Shown: in pieces, positions 34,114 through 45,613 of the stretch | Numbering within the stretch: position 1 is the first letter of the stretch | How the letters are laid out: each line of letters opens with the position of its first letter | Assembly (NCBI GenBank): GCA_946902985.2 | Contig: OX336389.2 | Span: forward strand, 787,214,979-787,278,978 | Direction: 5' to 3' | Source of the DNA: Meconema thalassinum | Lineage: Eukaryota > Arthropoda > Insecta > Orthoptera > Tettigoniidae | Length of the DNA: 64,000 nucleotides | Program-made: the position numbers and the translations under genes | Notes under the pieces: generated by a model | The model's input: the letters and a program-made list of their open reading frames with translations, nothing else | Databases searched by the model: none | Told to the model about the DNA's origin: nothing

Positions 34114-34286
34114 TTGGTTGGCTAACAACTGTCGACCCACAAGATGAGGGTTACCGTCGAAACAGAAACCGTAAAATTGGAAGAGGACGCATACCATCCC
34201 ATTGTAAATAGCGGTTTACATTTATTTAAAGATAAGTGCTCAGAATTTTACCTTTGATGACCAGTTGAACGTAAGTTCCTTTTTTT

Positions 34287-34683
34287 ACGAGGGGAGTTCC
34301 GAAAATTAGTTTCATTTTATATCACAGGGAACCTTCATTGCAAAGAATTGAAAACACATCGCCATGTTAAAGGACAATCTTTCCTGAACTCTCGATGGAC
34401 AGTGCGAGAGCAGAGGAGCATTGACGCATGCGTTCAGTGCCAAATCAGTGAGAAAAGCAGTAGATCGGCGTGCTCAAGTTCATTCGAATGCAGTATGGCA
34501 GAAATGTGTTGGAAACGTGATCACGAATGGAAGTACGTGCTGTCGTGCACTAATAATGGGCATGTGGGGCTAGTGTTGCAGGTATCCATTGCCTATAGAG
34601 CTTCTATGTCGACAACGTCACGTCCTAGTGAAAGAAAGTACAGTGTGGATAATGAAGACCGATCTGGACACCCCTCCACGTAA
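34287..34683 (+). pseudogene. mariner-type element, 5' end and broken transposase start
   Basis: The sequence GAGGGGAGTTCCGAAAATTAG after a TA-containing T-run resembles a mariner end. A frame from about 34348 to 34683 finishes NEDRSGHPST; mariner transposases have a D-x-x-RSGRPST linker directly after the N-terminal helix-turn-helix, so this end is recognisable. Upstream residues only weakly resemble the helix-turn-helix, implying frameshifts, and a stop follows immediately. The catalytic DDD domain is absent in this orientation. Confidence 0.5.
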
Positions 34684-34957
34684 ATAACGGTGTGACATCA
34701 CGGTACGGTAAATATATGAATGGCGGTGGTGAATATGTGGAAAAATTGCCATAGGTTGGTCTTATAATATGAAAATGTGTTTTCTCATTTTGTAAAACAG
34801 TGAGGTCCTTCTCTAAAGGACGGAAACTCGCAAGGGCCGCGTGGCAGTCGAGCACTGTGTATCGAGCGTGGCACTGCCGCTGGCTGCAGCGTAGCGCAAA
34901 CTAGTTTAACACATTTACACGTTTAACATATTTAATAATCATCATTACTTAACCTAC

Positions 34958-35166
34958 AGTACATTACAGAGTAGTTGCTGGAAATGCTGTCCTTTTTTCT
35001 CGAGGCGCACGTTGCACCGACGTAGGAAGTTTTGGTACACTCTCTGTAATTCATCCTCAGTGATATTTTGTTCTCAAGAGCCTCCAGGGTACGCGGATTG
35101 TTTCTGTATACCTATCGTTTGAGGTTCCCCCACAAGTAAAAATCGCACGGCATTGAAACTTACGAA
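34958..35166 (-). pseudogene. C-terminal fragment of a DDE transposase
   Basis: On the minus strand a frame reads CDFYLWGNLK, one stop, VYRNNPRTLEALENKI; after a frameshift it continues RVYQNFLRRCNVRLEKKGQH and ends. The CDFYLWG block followed by VYRNNPRTLE is the typical region after the third catalytic residue in a widespread insect Tc1/mariner-like (DDE_3) transposase. The catalytic core is missing. It points in the opposite direction from the fragment at 34287, so the two probably come from different insertions. Confidence 0.7.
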
Positions 35167-36160
35167 CGCATTTACTGTAAGACTTCTTCTTGAGAAGATG
35201 TGTTTTGTTCTATACCTAACCATGTTCATGGAATACAAGATAGGCTACAGTACTTCAGCACAAGTCTTAATTATCTCAACTGAGGTATATTGCCAGCTTC
35301 GTATGTAATCAATGCTATGACAGCATCTGATGCTACCCGACCCACTGTTTTGTAATCGGTACATGCTAGTTATCTGGCTGTAACTCATCGCGATCCGTCC
35401 ACCACGCGGCCCCAGCGAGGTTCCTTTTTATAGAGAAGGTAGCTTCCCTGTGAGAGAAAATGAGAACATTAATATTCGGAACGTCGCTCGTAACTGCACC
35501 TACCACATGTCAATGCACGATATTTTCAGCATTACTTCGAGATGTGATAATATACTATGTGCCATCAATGGAGAGAACTGAAAACAAACTACTGAACAGG
35601 TTAGATTGTTCTGGCCGCTCCATAATACCTCTTGTCTGTTAGTTCAATAATGTGCGTGCCAGAATTTCTGAGAGCACCGCACTATATTATTATCTATACA
35701 TCTCCGTCGAAACAATTCAGAGGTGTTTGTGAAATATGGTCTCATAAATCGGTCAGTCAATAACGTCGAAGGCACAGACAGAGATCGTAGTGATTGTTGT
35801 TCCATAAATCTCAAGAAGTGCTAGTGGACACTTGTATTACAGAAAATAAATCTTCTTTAATGCGAGCCTTTGTCGGAAAGCCAGCACGTCCTACAATTCG
35901 TGTGCGGTTCCTTTTGGAGCTCATAGGTAAGCTGAAAGACATCTGCTCGCGGAGGGTGTGCGCTTAATGAAGTAGGATTGATCTGAGATACTAACGACGG
36001 TTGATGTTTTTGCAAGACTAAAGTGGCTACTATCCTACTTTTCCCATATAAGAACATGACCCTTATAAGCCACAATGTATATCAACAGAAAAGTCGAGGA
36101 GTCCTTTTGACATAGGCTATAGGATGTTTAAAATCACGGCGACTCAAGACATATCATATA
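35167..36160. other. no recognisable feature
   Basis: Unassigned; small frames only. Confidence 0.4.
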
Positions 36161-36164
36161 CGGG

Positions 36165-36545
36165 CATATCCGACGTAGTGGTTAGAATTCTTGGCTGTCA
36201 CCCCTGACAGTCTGGTTCGATTCCCATGTCTGCCAATAAATTTAATTCTGGTCAAAGTGCTGAACCGGGGTACACTCAGTCTTGTGAGGCAGAGCTGAGA
36301 GGAGATGGTAACGATTCCCACCTCAGCTGACCTAGAAGTGGTTTTCTGTGGTATATCACTTCTTCTCCAGGAAAATGCCGGGATGGCACCTAACGTTAGG
36401 TCCCCTTCCATCCTATCCTAGCCACAATTGCAAATGCACACTCTAATATGGCCACCAGAATACCATAGATCATCAGACAAATTCCACACACACCCAAGTA
36501 TACGGGACTACATGACTACGATGTGGCAAAGGTCTTAAATCAAAA
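36165..36545 (+). mobile_element. tRNA-derived SINE, family C
   Basis: Head GTAGTGGTTAGAATTCTTGG, B box GGTTCGATTCCC, then ATAAATTTAATTCTGGTC, CAGTCTTGTGAGGCAGAGCT, AGTGGTTTTCTGTGG, AAATGCCGGGATGG, AGATCATCAGACAAATTCC. Confidence 0.78.
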
Positions 36546-36799
36546 GCAACAGGGCTGTATCCATCTGAATTTGAAATCTGGTTACATCTCAGCTATATCA
36601 TACGTCAGCGAGTAGAAGGCCCAGCTTGAGAAGCGATTGAGCGTCTGACAAGGCGAACGATTATCGCTGTAGGGACTACAATAACAATCACACACATGTG
36701 TTCAAAGAGTGGTCTTGGCGCATGCGGTCCTCTGTGCTGCCACAACTATGTTGAGCAGGTCTACTTGCACACAACATATCTCCTTTTTTAATGCCGAAA

Positions 36800-37105
36800 A
36801 TTGCAAAGATTGGACTTAAATCGGTCAGGATAGCCGCTGTCAGCGCCTCGATTAGCACCTCCGACCTCCGGACTTATTGCAGTTACCTCGCAGCCGTGGT
36901 GCACGATTAAACAAGCACGACTACGCCACAGGGCACAATCTTTCTTTTACTAGAATACGAAAACAGCACCAATAAACGGCTTCTGAAATTACTATGGAAT
37001 CAGAACCACTGGACTTAAATTCAAAAATCTCACACTCATTATCAGAAAATGAACCCCACCCACCTTCGTGAGAAGGAAGAGCTGCTGTAGACCACTAAGC
37101 TCTGA
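36800..37105 (-). mobile_element. SINE debris including family E
   Basis: 36955-37105 has ATGGAATCAGAACCACTGG and AAAATCTCACACTCATTATC on the plus strand, a family E body with a damaged head. 36830-36940 (CGCTGTCAGCGCCTCGATTA) is another decayed tRNA-like head. Confidence 0.45.
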
Positions 37106-38770
37106 AGAATGAAAGACTCAAATTGGAAAGACAGAGAGCGACCGAGAGGAGGAAGTTGTAAAATAATGTACTATCTGAGGAAATATACGGACGCATCTTT
37201 CAAAACCAAATATCCCTGTGGAATCTTTCATCATTATGTGAAATTATGTACGTTTAGTTCTAGGTTTGCTAAGTCTATATTAAGTTACGTCGTTCACTTT
37301 TAACAGGTTTCGTTGAATAACAGCCAAGACACTGAATTACCGTGTCCTTTATCTTAATTATTCACAGTCACTGAGGCAAAGAAGGAGCGCTGCCCGGAAA
37401 CCGTCCTGGCTAAGTCGCCCAAGTTTATTTCCCCTCAAGAGCGAGTGTTCACGTTGTTGATTTGAATTCCCTAGTTGTGGCTTAAGGAAAAAGATTATGC
37501 TTTATTGTTGATCTACTTTTGTCACTCCTCTGTAATTCTTACAGTATCCACACTTCAGAGAGCGTTTCTTGAGTTTTCAAGTGCGTTTTGACCTTATTGT
37601 CTGGTTTTATTTGTCCGGCAGTATTTGGGTTCGCTGATTTCTTTCATACACCTTTACTGTATGTATAAGTACAGTAAGTTATATTATGTAGCTTAGTTCG
37701 TTTTAATTTCATCATATAATTATTGTTGAATTGCCATCTGTGCAAGGTACGTTCTGCTTAAATTTTTATTATTAGTAATGAAATCTCTGTGAAATTTGCC
37801 TCGGAGGATTCTACCCCAATTCAAAATAAACTGTATGAATGATTAAATTCAAATGTTTTAGAGGATACTAAGACATTTTCATTCTGGTATTTTCTTTTGC
37901 TTAGTCTATTCATAATTTAATGTATTGGTTTTATAATATACGTAATAGTTTTATTTAGCAATCGCCGCTACTTATGACTGGGATTAGCTGAAGACGCAGA
38001 ATTCACATCTCCTTTTATACAGTATAATAAGCTGGGACCACATAATTAAACTAAGAATTAATCCCGAGAATGTATAAATTTGCTTTTTTTTACGATGGAG
38101 AACTGATGAAGGAACACTCCCCTGATCCGCGCATGAGCATACATACAGGTTCCATTAGCAGACAAGGGTACTCAGCGTGCAATTACCAGGCTCTTCTTGA
38201 AGTTTCTCAAATCGAAATGATCGTGAAACTGACAGCCTAATTACACGTCTTGAATGGTGTACAGAAATAGACACGGCATTCCATAGTCCACATATATTCA
38301 GGAAGTTAAACACACCTTGATTAAGGAAACATCACATTAATACTTATAATAGGACAGTTCTTTTGAAACGTTGTCCTATCGGTGAGCAATTAAACCGCTG
38401 TCTCTGACGAACGATACGTGAAACTGGTAGTTCTTCTGTTATTGCTTCATTTAGGGGTTAGTTCCGTCAGCTAATTGAGTCCCACCGGCTTGTACAGGAA
38501 GCGACATGCGATTGATCTTCCTTCCCATAAGAAATGTTTCTCGCCCGACAGGGGGGCGATTTCGTGAGGATAATTGGCCTTAAACGGAAGTTGTGTTGAA
38601 GGTTTCCATACCTCAAGACAGATCCTCACAGCTATGTTGCCAATACACATATCATTAATATAATAGACGTCAATCTTTCAGTGGCCATTTCAAAGGCCTT
38701 TATCGAATTAATAACCCACTAAAGCTCGAAGCAAAATATTGGTTGTGCTGTGGTCCACGAACAATCTTAT
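37106..38770. other. no recognisable feature
   Basis: A long AT-rich stretch with no supported gene or repeat end. Confidence 0.4.
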
Positions 38771-38830
38771 ATAGGGGCCGATAACCTAGATGTTAGGCCC
38801 CTTAAAACAACAATTATCATCATCAATCTT
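38771..38830 (-). repeat. short SINE-like tail block
   Basis: GGGGCCGATAACCTAGATGT and GGCCCCTTAAAACAACAATT, the complement of the lead block at 23601; a small truncated copy. Confidence 0.55.
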
Positions 38831-39285
38831 ATATATATTTTCTTCAGAAAAATCGCTAACGTTCTTATATAATCGATGGAAAATGTAACAACTAGGCTAT
38901 GTTATAACCCAAGAATGTCGACAATCCCTTTAAACCAGGAGAGAACAGTGAATACATCTGGTGTCCAGAGAAAGGAAGCCGACGGGAAATCCTCGTAATC
39001 ACTTGGGCGGGAATCCTGTGGCAGGATTTTGGAGATAAAAGTGCCCCGATTTGAGATGCGCTTCCCGTCACGACTCTACTTGTGTGTTCATTCTCGCTTA
39101 TGACCTGTAGGCCTTCTAATCAATGTGGTAACACTAGCGGTGTGTGCAACTATGTAGGCCCATGGCCACCAACAGGGTGTGAAGCGGTTAAAAATTAATG
39201 TGTGTTTTTTCTTATTATTTTGTGGGAGGCGGGGTTCTTAAATTAACAATAATAATAGTAAATATTGTTGTACATAAGTGATATA
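38831..39285. other. no recognisable feature
   Basis: Unassigned. Confidence 0.4.
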
Positions 39286-39289
39286 TAGA

Positions 39290-39545
39290 CTACATATCCA
39301 CAGATCTTACATTAACCTAAGTGAACCTGATCCGAAGATGATCGCGCGACCAACGAAACTAGTCATCCAATTTAGCCCACTATTTATGTGCTAAATGTTT
39401 CAGTAAGTGTAGAAAGAATTCATGTAATTTATTTCAGGCACTAGGAAATTAATTTTAACTTCCCGCCCAATATATTTGGGTACACTCGTGGTGACCGATT
39501 GGTAAACGTCTAACAATATTTCACCTTGGCAACACTGGGAGATGG
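39290..39545 (+). repeat. Penelope-like terminal fragment
   Basis: Hammerhead-like core at about 39328-39368 with CCGAAGA in place of CTGATGA, CGAAACTAGTCATCC, then TTCATGTAATTTATTTCAGG, TTGGGTACACTCGTGGTGAC. No body attached. Confidence 0.55.
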
Positions 39546-39659
39546 CATTTGCTACTTCAATAATGAAAATTTTGAACTTCATGCTAAGATATCAGATTGA
39601 GAAGCAGTCTGAAGAATCCCTCACTTGCGCCACCTCATTACGTTGTTTGTGTGCGCATT

Positions 39660-39890
39660 AACTGGCTGCGTGGCTCAGCGGTAACGTTCTCGCTTTCTGG
39701 GCCCAAGGTTGCAGGTTCGTATCCTGGCGCAGTCAGCTGGCATTTGAGGGTGCGCAAATGCGAGGGAGCCGTGTCAGTACATTTACTAGCACGTTAAAGA
39801 TCCCCTTCGGGGCAAAATTCCGGCACTCCGGCGTCTCTAAAAGTCAGAGTAGTTAAATGGGACGTAAAACCAATAAGATTATTATCATTG
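39660..39890 (+). mobile_element. tRNA-derived SINE, family D, full length
   Basis: A box TGGCTCAGCGG at 39671-39681, B box GGTTCGTATCC at 39714-39724, then TGAGGGTGCGCAAATGCGAG, ACGTTAAAGATCCCCTTCGG, GTCTCTAAAAGTCAGAGTAG and the tail GGACGTAAAACCAATAAGA. The best-preserved member of the family. Confidence 0.8.
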
Positions 39891-40069
39891 CCTAATCTAT
39901 AAATTTATCTGCTGCTCTCCTGTACAAAACGAAGTAGGGTTAATCATTTTATGTCCATCTTGGCGCCATTATGGTGTCTTCTGTAGACTTGAATCAGGAA
40001 TGAACACTTCTTAGCTCCACACTGAATCGTTATGTAAAGTTCAAACACAATTCCCCGGGTCGACAGCGC

Positions 40070-40395
40070 TCTGCCATGAAATTTAATTCTGGTCTGTGTG
40101 CTGGAACGGGGTATACCCAGCGTCGTGAGGCAAAACTGGGAATAAGTGGGTTCGATTTCCACCTCAGCCAATCTAGAAAGGGTTTTCCGTGGTTTCTCAC
40201 TTCTACTCCAGGCGAAGGCCGGGATGGTTCCTAAATTATGGCTACGGTTGATCCTCTTAACCAATCATAGTCTCAATTACAAATGCATACACACTAATAG
40301 CGCCATCACATTAACACAGGTAATCCAATTCAACACTTCGGACTACGTGACCATGATGTTGCAAAGCCATTAAATGAATCAACAACGACAAGAGT
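40070..40395 (+). mobile_element. SINE family C, 5'-truncated
   Basis: Starts inside the family at GCCATGAAATTTAATTCTGG, then CGTCGTGAGGCAAAACTGG, GGGTTCGATTTCCACC, AGGGTTTTCCGTGG, AGGCCGGGATGG and a CAACGACAA tail. Confidence 0.72.
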
Positions 40396-40399
40396 GTTC

Positions 40400-41798
40400 A
40401 AGTCTGAAAATCCTGGGCAAGAGCTGTATTTGACGATAAGTAACAGGACCACTCTTTGACTAAACAGGCAATTTCATTGTTACATAAGATAATCAACATT
40501 GCACATGTAAAGGCACAACATTTCGGCGGATTCCGCAATTAAAAGACGCAGAATATTTATTGGATGTGCAAAATAGAACTGTCACGTTACCGCCACAAAC
40601 CATTGTAGATATGACATTTAAATATATTCCCTGGTGTTCCCAACTAACTACGCTACTTCACTTGGAGTGCCAGGTGAAGTGGCTGGGGTACATCCCCTAC
40701 TAAACAATAAATTCACCTTGGTTGAAATGCGTACATTAATCTTCCCATTGAGTGGACATATTTACCCTCCGCTCCTCGCACGAACACTGTCACGTTGCTC
40801 ATTACGTTGCAAGTGAAAACAAGCGCCATCAACCTTTTGCGGTACTCAGTGGAGTACGTTACAAGCAAGCACACGGACTACACTGTCAAGTTGACAATGT
40901 GAGCGCAGGTAATGCTTATAGACTCAGCAGCGCGCGGAATAGGTCTTTTTGATTTAAATATTTTCAGTTGAATTTCTACGGAATAGAGTAATAAAAACCT
41001 ATTTCCCTGGTTGACATTTCCATTTTTATTCAGGCAAAAAGTTAATTCTGGAGGAGTTGTTTCATTAAATTTTGCGAGGGAGGGAAATTTAAAATCCCAG
41101 CAAACCTTTACATGGAATTCACTTGAGAGCGAAAATAAATAATGGTTTTTATTGGAAAGGCTTTAAGAGTGGTATGAATGATGTCAATGAAAAATAAAAG
41201 AATATCGTTCAGGAGAAGTTTGACCTGAAGCACCTTGAATCGTTCTTATAACTTTTCTCCGGCTTGCCCGCTACCACTGTGCTACGGTCAATCTTAGCGA
41301 ATGTGGTTTGATTTATTGTTAAGTTGCTCACACCTTACAAGTCTGCGTCTTATTTCCCATGCACTAGCGATGCTTTATAGATATTGGATAATTTACTGTC
41401 TGCCTCTGGCTTGGCATCATCTTTTCATGAACACACAATTCGTCTTTAGGTTTTGTCGAAATGACACTTGTTAAGTGCATTATAAAATTCACCGATAAGT
41501 GTACAGTCCAGAAACTAGACGGAAACTGGCGAAGAAGTCAACCTATTCACAAGCGCTACTTAATCTGATCAATTGTCTGTATCACACGGCCTCAGCTGCC
41601 AGGGTGATACCAATATGACAGTCAGAAATCAAATTTAGCAGGAAAATGTAGTTTCTGAAATTAACACGAGATGTGAGTGGAATCTGGTGGTTGCTGGTTG
41701 CTGGTTACCGGTTGACGTCAAACAAACCCATAAGTTTGTTATCAATCCCAATGTAACAAATGGAAAATTAATTCCGATATTATAACTAACAGTAATTG
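40400..41798. other. no recognisable feature
   Basis: Unassigned. A local GGTTGCT repeat occurs at 41690-41712. Confidence 0.4.
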
Positions 41799-42230
41799 TG
41801 GGGTTTGAAGCCATTTTTTCACTATTGCCTTAGTAAACAAGAGTTTCGTGCTTTTCCGTCGGTCAACAGGAATGTACCCAAAAGATCTGGGTTATGCTCT
41901 AATCCTGAAATAAATTACATGAGATTAATAAATACACTAGGATGACCAGTTTCGATCGTCAAGCGATTATCATCAGATCCATTACACTTAGGCTATAACA
42001 TCTATGTTTGAAAATACAGGTGAAAATATTTACAATATGTACAATTATGTAGTTGCAGTATTGGTACTGCAACTGTCGTTGTATGCTAAATGCAGTATAT
42101 ATGATGTTAGGTGAAATGCTAAATAGTGATAGATATCCGGAGTTTGTAATTTGGAGTGATTATATGGTTGTAAAAAAATCAAGTATGGTTAAACTGTAAT
42201 ATTACAGGCTACTACTTATCTGGTTGTCTT
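41799..42230 (-). repeat. PLE 3' terminal segment (pseudo-LTR)
   Basis: It matches 45413-45613 directly (GGGGTTTGAAGCCATTTTTT, TACACTAGGATGACCAGTTT) and 45614-45790 in inverted form (TGCAGTATATATGATGTTAG). It contains the hammerhead-like motif at 41940-41980. Confidence 0.8.
41940..41980 (-). ncRNA. hammerhead-ribozyme-like motif, PLE 3' copy
   Basis: Minus strand: stem I GGAT/ATCC, CTGATGA, an extra T, stem II with a CTTGA loop (AATCG/CGATC, the first pair an A-C mismatch), GAAA, a 2-bp stem III (AC-TG-GT), then C before the cleavage point. The order fits a minimal type I hammerhead; the extra base and the mismatch make activity uncertain. Confidence 0.6.
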
Positions 42231-42585
42231 CCTTGCTGGAGCTACGCGCAGTTTTCGTGTTCACTGTTACTCCAGGTGTGGTCGACTGAGATGGGCTGTT
42301 ATCTCAACGACACTGGTTTTTCCCTTCCTGCCCCCTGTTCATATGTGCTGTGCGGAGTCAGTGCGATGTGTTTATGGGGGTATTGCCAACCTAGATTATT
42401 ATTGAATGAGATGGGTCTACAACTATCAAAGACCGTGAAACATTTTTCGCCACGCGTGGACCATAAGCCATTCAAACTAAGCGCTGCCCGGTCTTATGAG
42501 GACGTCCCGGTACCTTTAATACAGCCTTGGTTTATTGCAGAAGAAAAGTACATCGTACACCTGATCCAGATAACATTTACCTATT

Positions 42586-42918
42586 GAAAATTAAAATCCA
42601 CAGCCTGCTCCCAGTCTCCGACCGGGTCAGGAATGGAATGAATGAAGCCCCCATCTAGCGGCGAGGATATGAACTGAGCCGGCTGCCGAGGCCTGACGCA
42701 CTCCTCTGGAGCAATGATTAAATGAATGACAGATGAAATGAAATGATAGTGGAGAGTGCTGCTGGAATGAAATTTTGACAGGGAAAACCGGAGTACCCGG
42801 AGAAAAACCTGTCTGCCTCCGTTTTGTCCAGCACAGATCTCACATGGAGTGACCGGGATTTGAACCACGGACCCAGCGGTGAGAGGCCGGCGTGCTGCCG
42901 CCTAAGCCACGGAGGCTG
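42586..42918 (-). mobile_element. tRNA-derived SINE, family A, copy 3 (nested in the PLE)
   Basis: Full-length copy with an A box TGGCTTAGGCGG and a B box GGTTCAAATCC on the minus strand. It is flanked by a perfect 15-bp duplication TAACATTTACCTATT (42571-42585 and 42919-42933), which defines both ends exactly and shows that it inserted into the 3' region of the Penelope-like element. Confidence 0.93.
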
Positions 42919-42988
42919 TAACATTTACCTATTAATAATCCCTAATCCCCGACCCCCCCACACACTTTTATCTAGCTTGGCTGTATCG

Positions 42989-43433
42989 CTAAGTTGTGTC
43001 TTGTTTCCGACAGGGTGTGTTTTTTAGTAGCGTGAAGAGGGGTGCGCTCTCCATAAACGTGTGTTCATTTAGATTGTTGGGATTGTTTCGTTTGGCTAGG
43101 TGTATCTCGATTGCTTCCTCTATGTCAAGAGCTCTGCCTTTCGATTCGTGATAAATTATTTTTAGGTACGTCTCGATGTTAGTAAAGCTGTGCCCCGCGT
43201 CACACATATGTTCGCATACGGCTGAATGTGTTCCGTATCTTATCGCATTCCTATGTTCATTATAACGTGTGTCTACTCGTCTTCCACTCTGTCCGATGTA
43301 ATTAGCTTGACAACCGGTGTCTTGGCACGTTATAGAATATACCCCTGACTTTGAATACGGGTCATGTTTATTTAGATTACTATTTTGTAGGTGCCTACCG
43401 GTTGTGTTTTTCGTTGTGAAAGCTATTTTTATG
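42989..43433 (-). CDS. GIY-YIG endonuclease domain of the PLE
   Basis: A frame open for about 148 codons on the minus strand begins GIKIAFTTKN and reads YSKSGVYSITC, then C-x(3)-C-like spacing, ANYIGQSGRRVDTRYNEH, and later a CEHMCDAGHSF and EIHLAKRNNPNNLNEH stretch. KSGVY-x-I-x-C and YIGQ(S/T)GR-x(4)-R-x(2)-EH are the GIY-YIG signature in Penelope elements, where this nuclease nicks target DNA to prime reverse transcription; the catalytic Tyr of both motifs, Arg and Glu appear present. It is in a different frame from the RT, whose frame ends at 43429, so a single frameshift separates them; otherwise the domain looks intact. Confidence 0.85.
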
Positions 43434-44082
43434 CCTTGCTTTTTGAATAGATTAGTGATTTAGTATTCGCATTCACATAGTTGAAACGCGCAATGTTTTT
43501 CTCATTACTGTCCGGTTTGGGAATAGTTTTATCTTTATTTTTATGTTTGGCTATAATTTGGTTTATTTTGCTTGTCGGGAAATTGTTTTCCTTTGCTATT
43601 TGCTTAATGGTTCTTATTTCCTTAATATAGTTGTCTTTCGACATGGGTATGTTTAAAGCCCTGTGCACCATTGAATTGAACCCCGCTAATTTGTGCGTAC
43701 TGGGGTGATTAGACTGATTGTCGATTGCATGCGAGGTGGCTTTCCGGAATATGGAATATGAAAGCTCGTTGTCTTTACGTTCAATAGTTATGTCGAGATA
43801 ATTTATTTTTCGGTCTGTTTCGGATTCCTTAGTGAATTTGATTGAGTGGTGTAGGCTATTAATGGATTGGATAATTGTTTCTTCGCTTGTTAGTTCAGTA
43901 TGGTAGATGCAAATTACATCATCTACGTATCTTTTCCATATTACTATTCCCGTTGTTGAAGTCTTTTCTAAGAACGCATTTTCTAGTGCATTAATGAAGA
44001 TGTCAGCGATTAACCCGCTTAGTGGCGATCCCATCGCTAGGCCTTCTGTCTGTGTGTACATTTTATTGTCGAATTGAAACAC
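43429..44082 (-). pseudogene. PLE reverse transcriptase, C-terminal half
   Basis: 217 codons. Residues 11-30 read QTEGLAMGSPLSGLIADIFI, the conserved palm block before the active site, and residues 52-55 are YVDD, the catalytic pair of RT motif C. Further on come YLDITI and the thumb-like region with KLAGFNSMVHRALNIP, typical of Penelope RTs. The start shown is only the first in-frame Met; the true frame continues upstream across a break near 44083-44150, where stops occur. Together with 44151-44675 it makes up one RT gene. Confidence 0.82.
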
Positions 44083-44150
44083 TTTTTAGATGAGAACGAC
44101 CCTCAGTAATCTCACAATCTTTTCAGTTTCTTTTGCCGAATTGTTAGTTT

Positions 44151-44675
44151 TTAAGTTGTTTTCGATAGTGTTGATTGCTTCAATAATCGGAATATTGGTG
44201 TACATGTTACTGTAGTTACATCGAAGGATACAAGCCTCAAGCTAGGTTTCATTTGTAGGGTGTTCAATGCTGTTACTAGTTCTGTTGTGTTCTTTACAGA
44301 GTTGATTTTGTCGTTGGAAAGACGGCACGTATAACAGATTTTGTAATTAGGGACATTCCTACCATTGACTATTGGTCTCATTGGGCACTCCTTTTTGTGT
44401 ATTTTTGGTTGTCCCCTCAATGACGGTATTTTGGGGTTCATGTTTATTAGTTTTGATTTTTCGGCTTTGGTCAGTATGTATTCTGTTACTTTTAGCGCAC
44501 TTTTTATTTGTTTTTGGAATTTGTTGATGGGGTCTTTTGTTAATTCCTTGATATCGTTGTTGTTTAGGAATTCGACTGTTTTTTCAATGTATTCTGTTTT
44601 GTTCAAAATTACTGTAGTGTTTCCCTTATCTGCTTTTGTGATGATTAAGTCATGTTCTTTTATTTTTGGTTTCAA
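44151..44675 (-). pseudogene. PLE reverse transcriptase, N-terminal half
   Basis: 174 codons. It contains TKADKGNTTVIL (RT motif just before the fingers) and PSLRGQPKIHK with MRPIVNGRN, blocks typical of Penelope-like RTs. The end SFDVTTVTC should lead into the first catalytic Asp region (SFDV-x-x-x-[FY]TN-[IV]P); the nucleotides encode a YTNIP-like continuation in another frame, so a frameshift lies near 44205. The frame begins just after a TAA, and its first listed codon is TTG, so it has no real start of its own. Confidence 0.78.
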
Positions 44676-44690
44676 TTACCGGTACTTTAC

Positions 44691-45425
44691 TTATTTGAGT
44701 TGTTTGTTGTTTTGAATGTTATTGATTTCGCCCTCACGTTTGAGGATTTTTTTGGCTTCGTAGGTGGCAAGATTTTTGGTTAATTCCCTGTCTTCTGCTG
44801 GGAGCTTGTGACTGGCTATCTCAATATCTGTGATTAACTGTTTTATATTGCGGTTCATGTGTGCGTCTGTGCAGTTGTATTTCAAACCTTTGTCTAACAT
44901 ATTCATTTCATCTTGAGAAAAGGTTACGTTCGTTCTGTTGTTTACTCTGCTGTGGAAATTGAATTCATTGTTATTCGTGTGTTGTTCATTAGATTGACTG
45001 TTCTGTGTTTCACCTAGTTTTCTTAATTTATTTTCTAGCGTTTCGTACTTCCTCGTTGCTCTGATTTTGATGGTGTCATCATGTAGGTGCTCGGTGAAGC
45101 TGTCCCATTGGGATGCGTGCCAGAAGTTACTTAGTTGCAATTGAATGTCGTATAATTGTTGGTTAATTTTTTGCTTTCTTATGTATGCAAATCTTAATTC
45201 GTTTTTTATCCATAGCGCTTTGGCTTGTTTAGTTGAAATGATCAAGGCTGGTGTGTTCGGTACGGTTCTAATTGGTACGTATTTAGGGGTGAGATTTAGT
45301 TCTATATATTCTTTGTTGAACCAAATTGGTTCGTCTAAGTTCATGAGTATAAGCCTGAGTGATTTGAATCTCTTGGCTTCACGATTTGCCTGACTGGCCG
45401 TGAACATTGTGGGGTTTGAAGCCAT
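44691..45425 (-). CDS. PLE N-terminal region (before RT)
   Basis: 244 codons, Met start at 45425, rich in Lys, Asn and Gln; no catalytic domain. Penelope-like elements carry a poorly conserved N-terminal extension before RT. The 3' end (NNIQNNKQLK) is separated from the RT frame by a stop and a frame change within 20 bp, so it was probably once the N-terminus of the same protein. The 5' end lies directly against the terminal segment at 45413-45613, and the start codon falls within that segment, as expected if the pseudo-LTR serves as leader. Confidence 0.65.
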   Translation of the reverse strand: MASNPTMFTASQANREAKRFKSLRLILMNLDEPIWFNKEYIELNLTPKYVPIRTVPNTPALIISTKQAKALWIKNELRFAYIRKQKINQQLYDIQLQLSNFWHASQWDSFTEHLHDDTIKIRATRKYETLENKLRKLGETQNSQSNEQHTNNNEFNFHSRVNNRTNVTFSQDEMNMLDKGLKYNCTDAHMNRNIKQLITDIEIASHKLPAEDRELTKNLATYEAKKILKREGEINNIQNNKQLK

Positions 45426-45613
45426 TTTTTCAGTTTTGCCTTAGTAAACAAGAGTTTAGTGCTTTTCAGTCGGTCAACACGAATGTACCCAAAAGAGCTG
45501 GGTTATTCCCTTATCCTGAAATTAAATTACATGAGATTAATAAATACACTAGGATGACCAGTTTCGACCGTGAAGCAATCATCATCAGATCCATTACACT
45601 TAGGCTATAACAG
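45413..45613 (-). repeat. PLE 5' terminal segment, direct
   Basis: Same orientation and sequence as 41799-42000, next to the coding region. It contains the hammerhead-like motif at 45552-45592. Confidence 0.8.
45552..45592 (-). ncRNA. hammerhead-ribozyme-like motif, PLE 5' copy
   Basis: GGAT, CTGATGA, T, stem II GATTG/CGGTC with two G-U wobbles that keep the helix, GAAA, CTGG, TC, ATCC. Of the three in this element it has the best stem II, and the changes relative to the other copies preserve pairing. Confidence 0.65.

Noticed and set aside
44365..44715. Plus-strand frame of 116 codons rich in Phe/Ser, membrane-like
   Set aside because: It is the antisense of the Penelope RT; Lys/Asn-rich coding strands give Phe/Leu/Ser-rich shadows.
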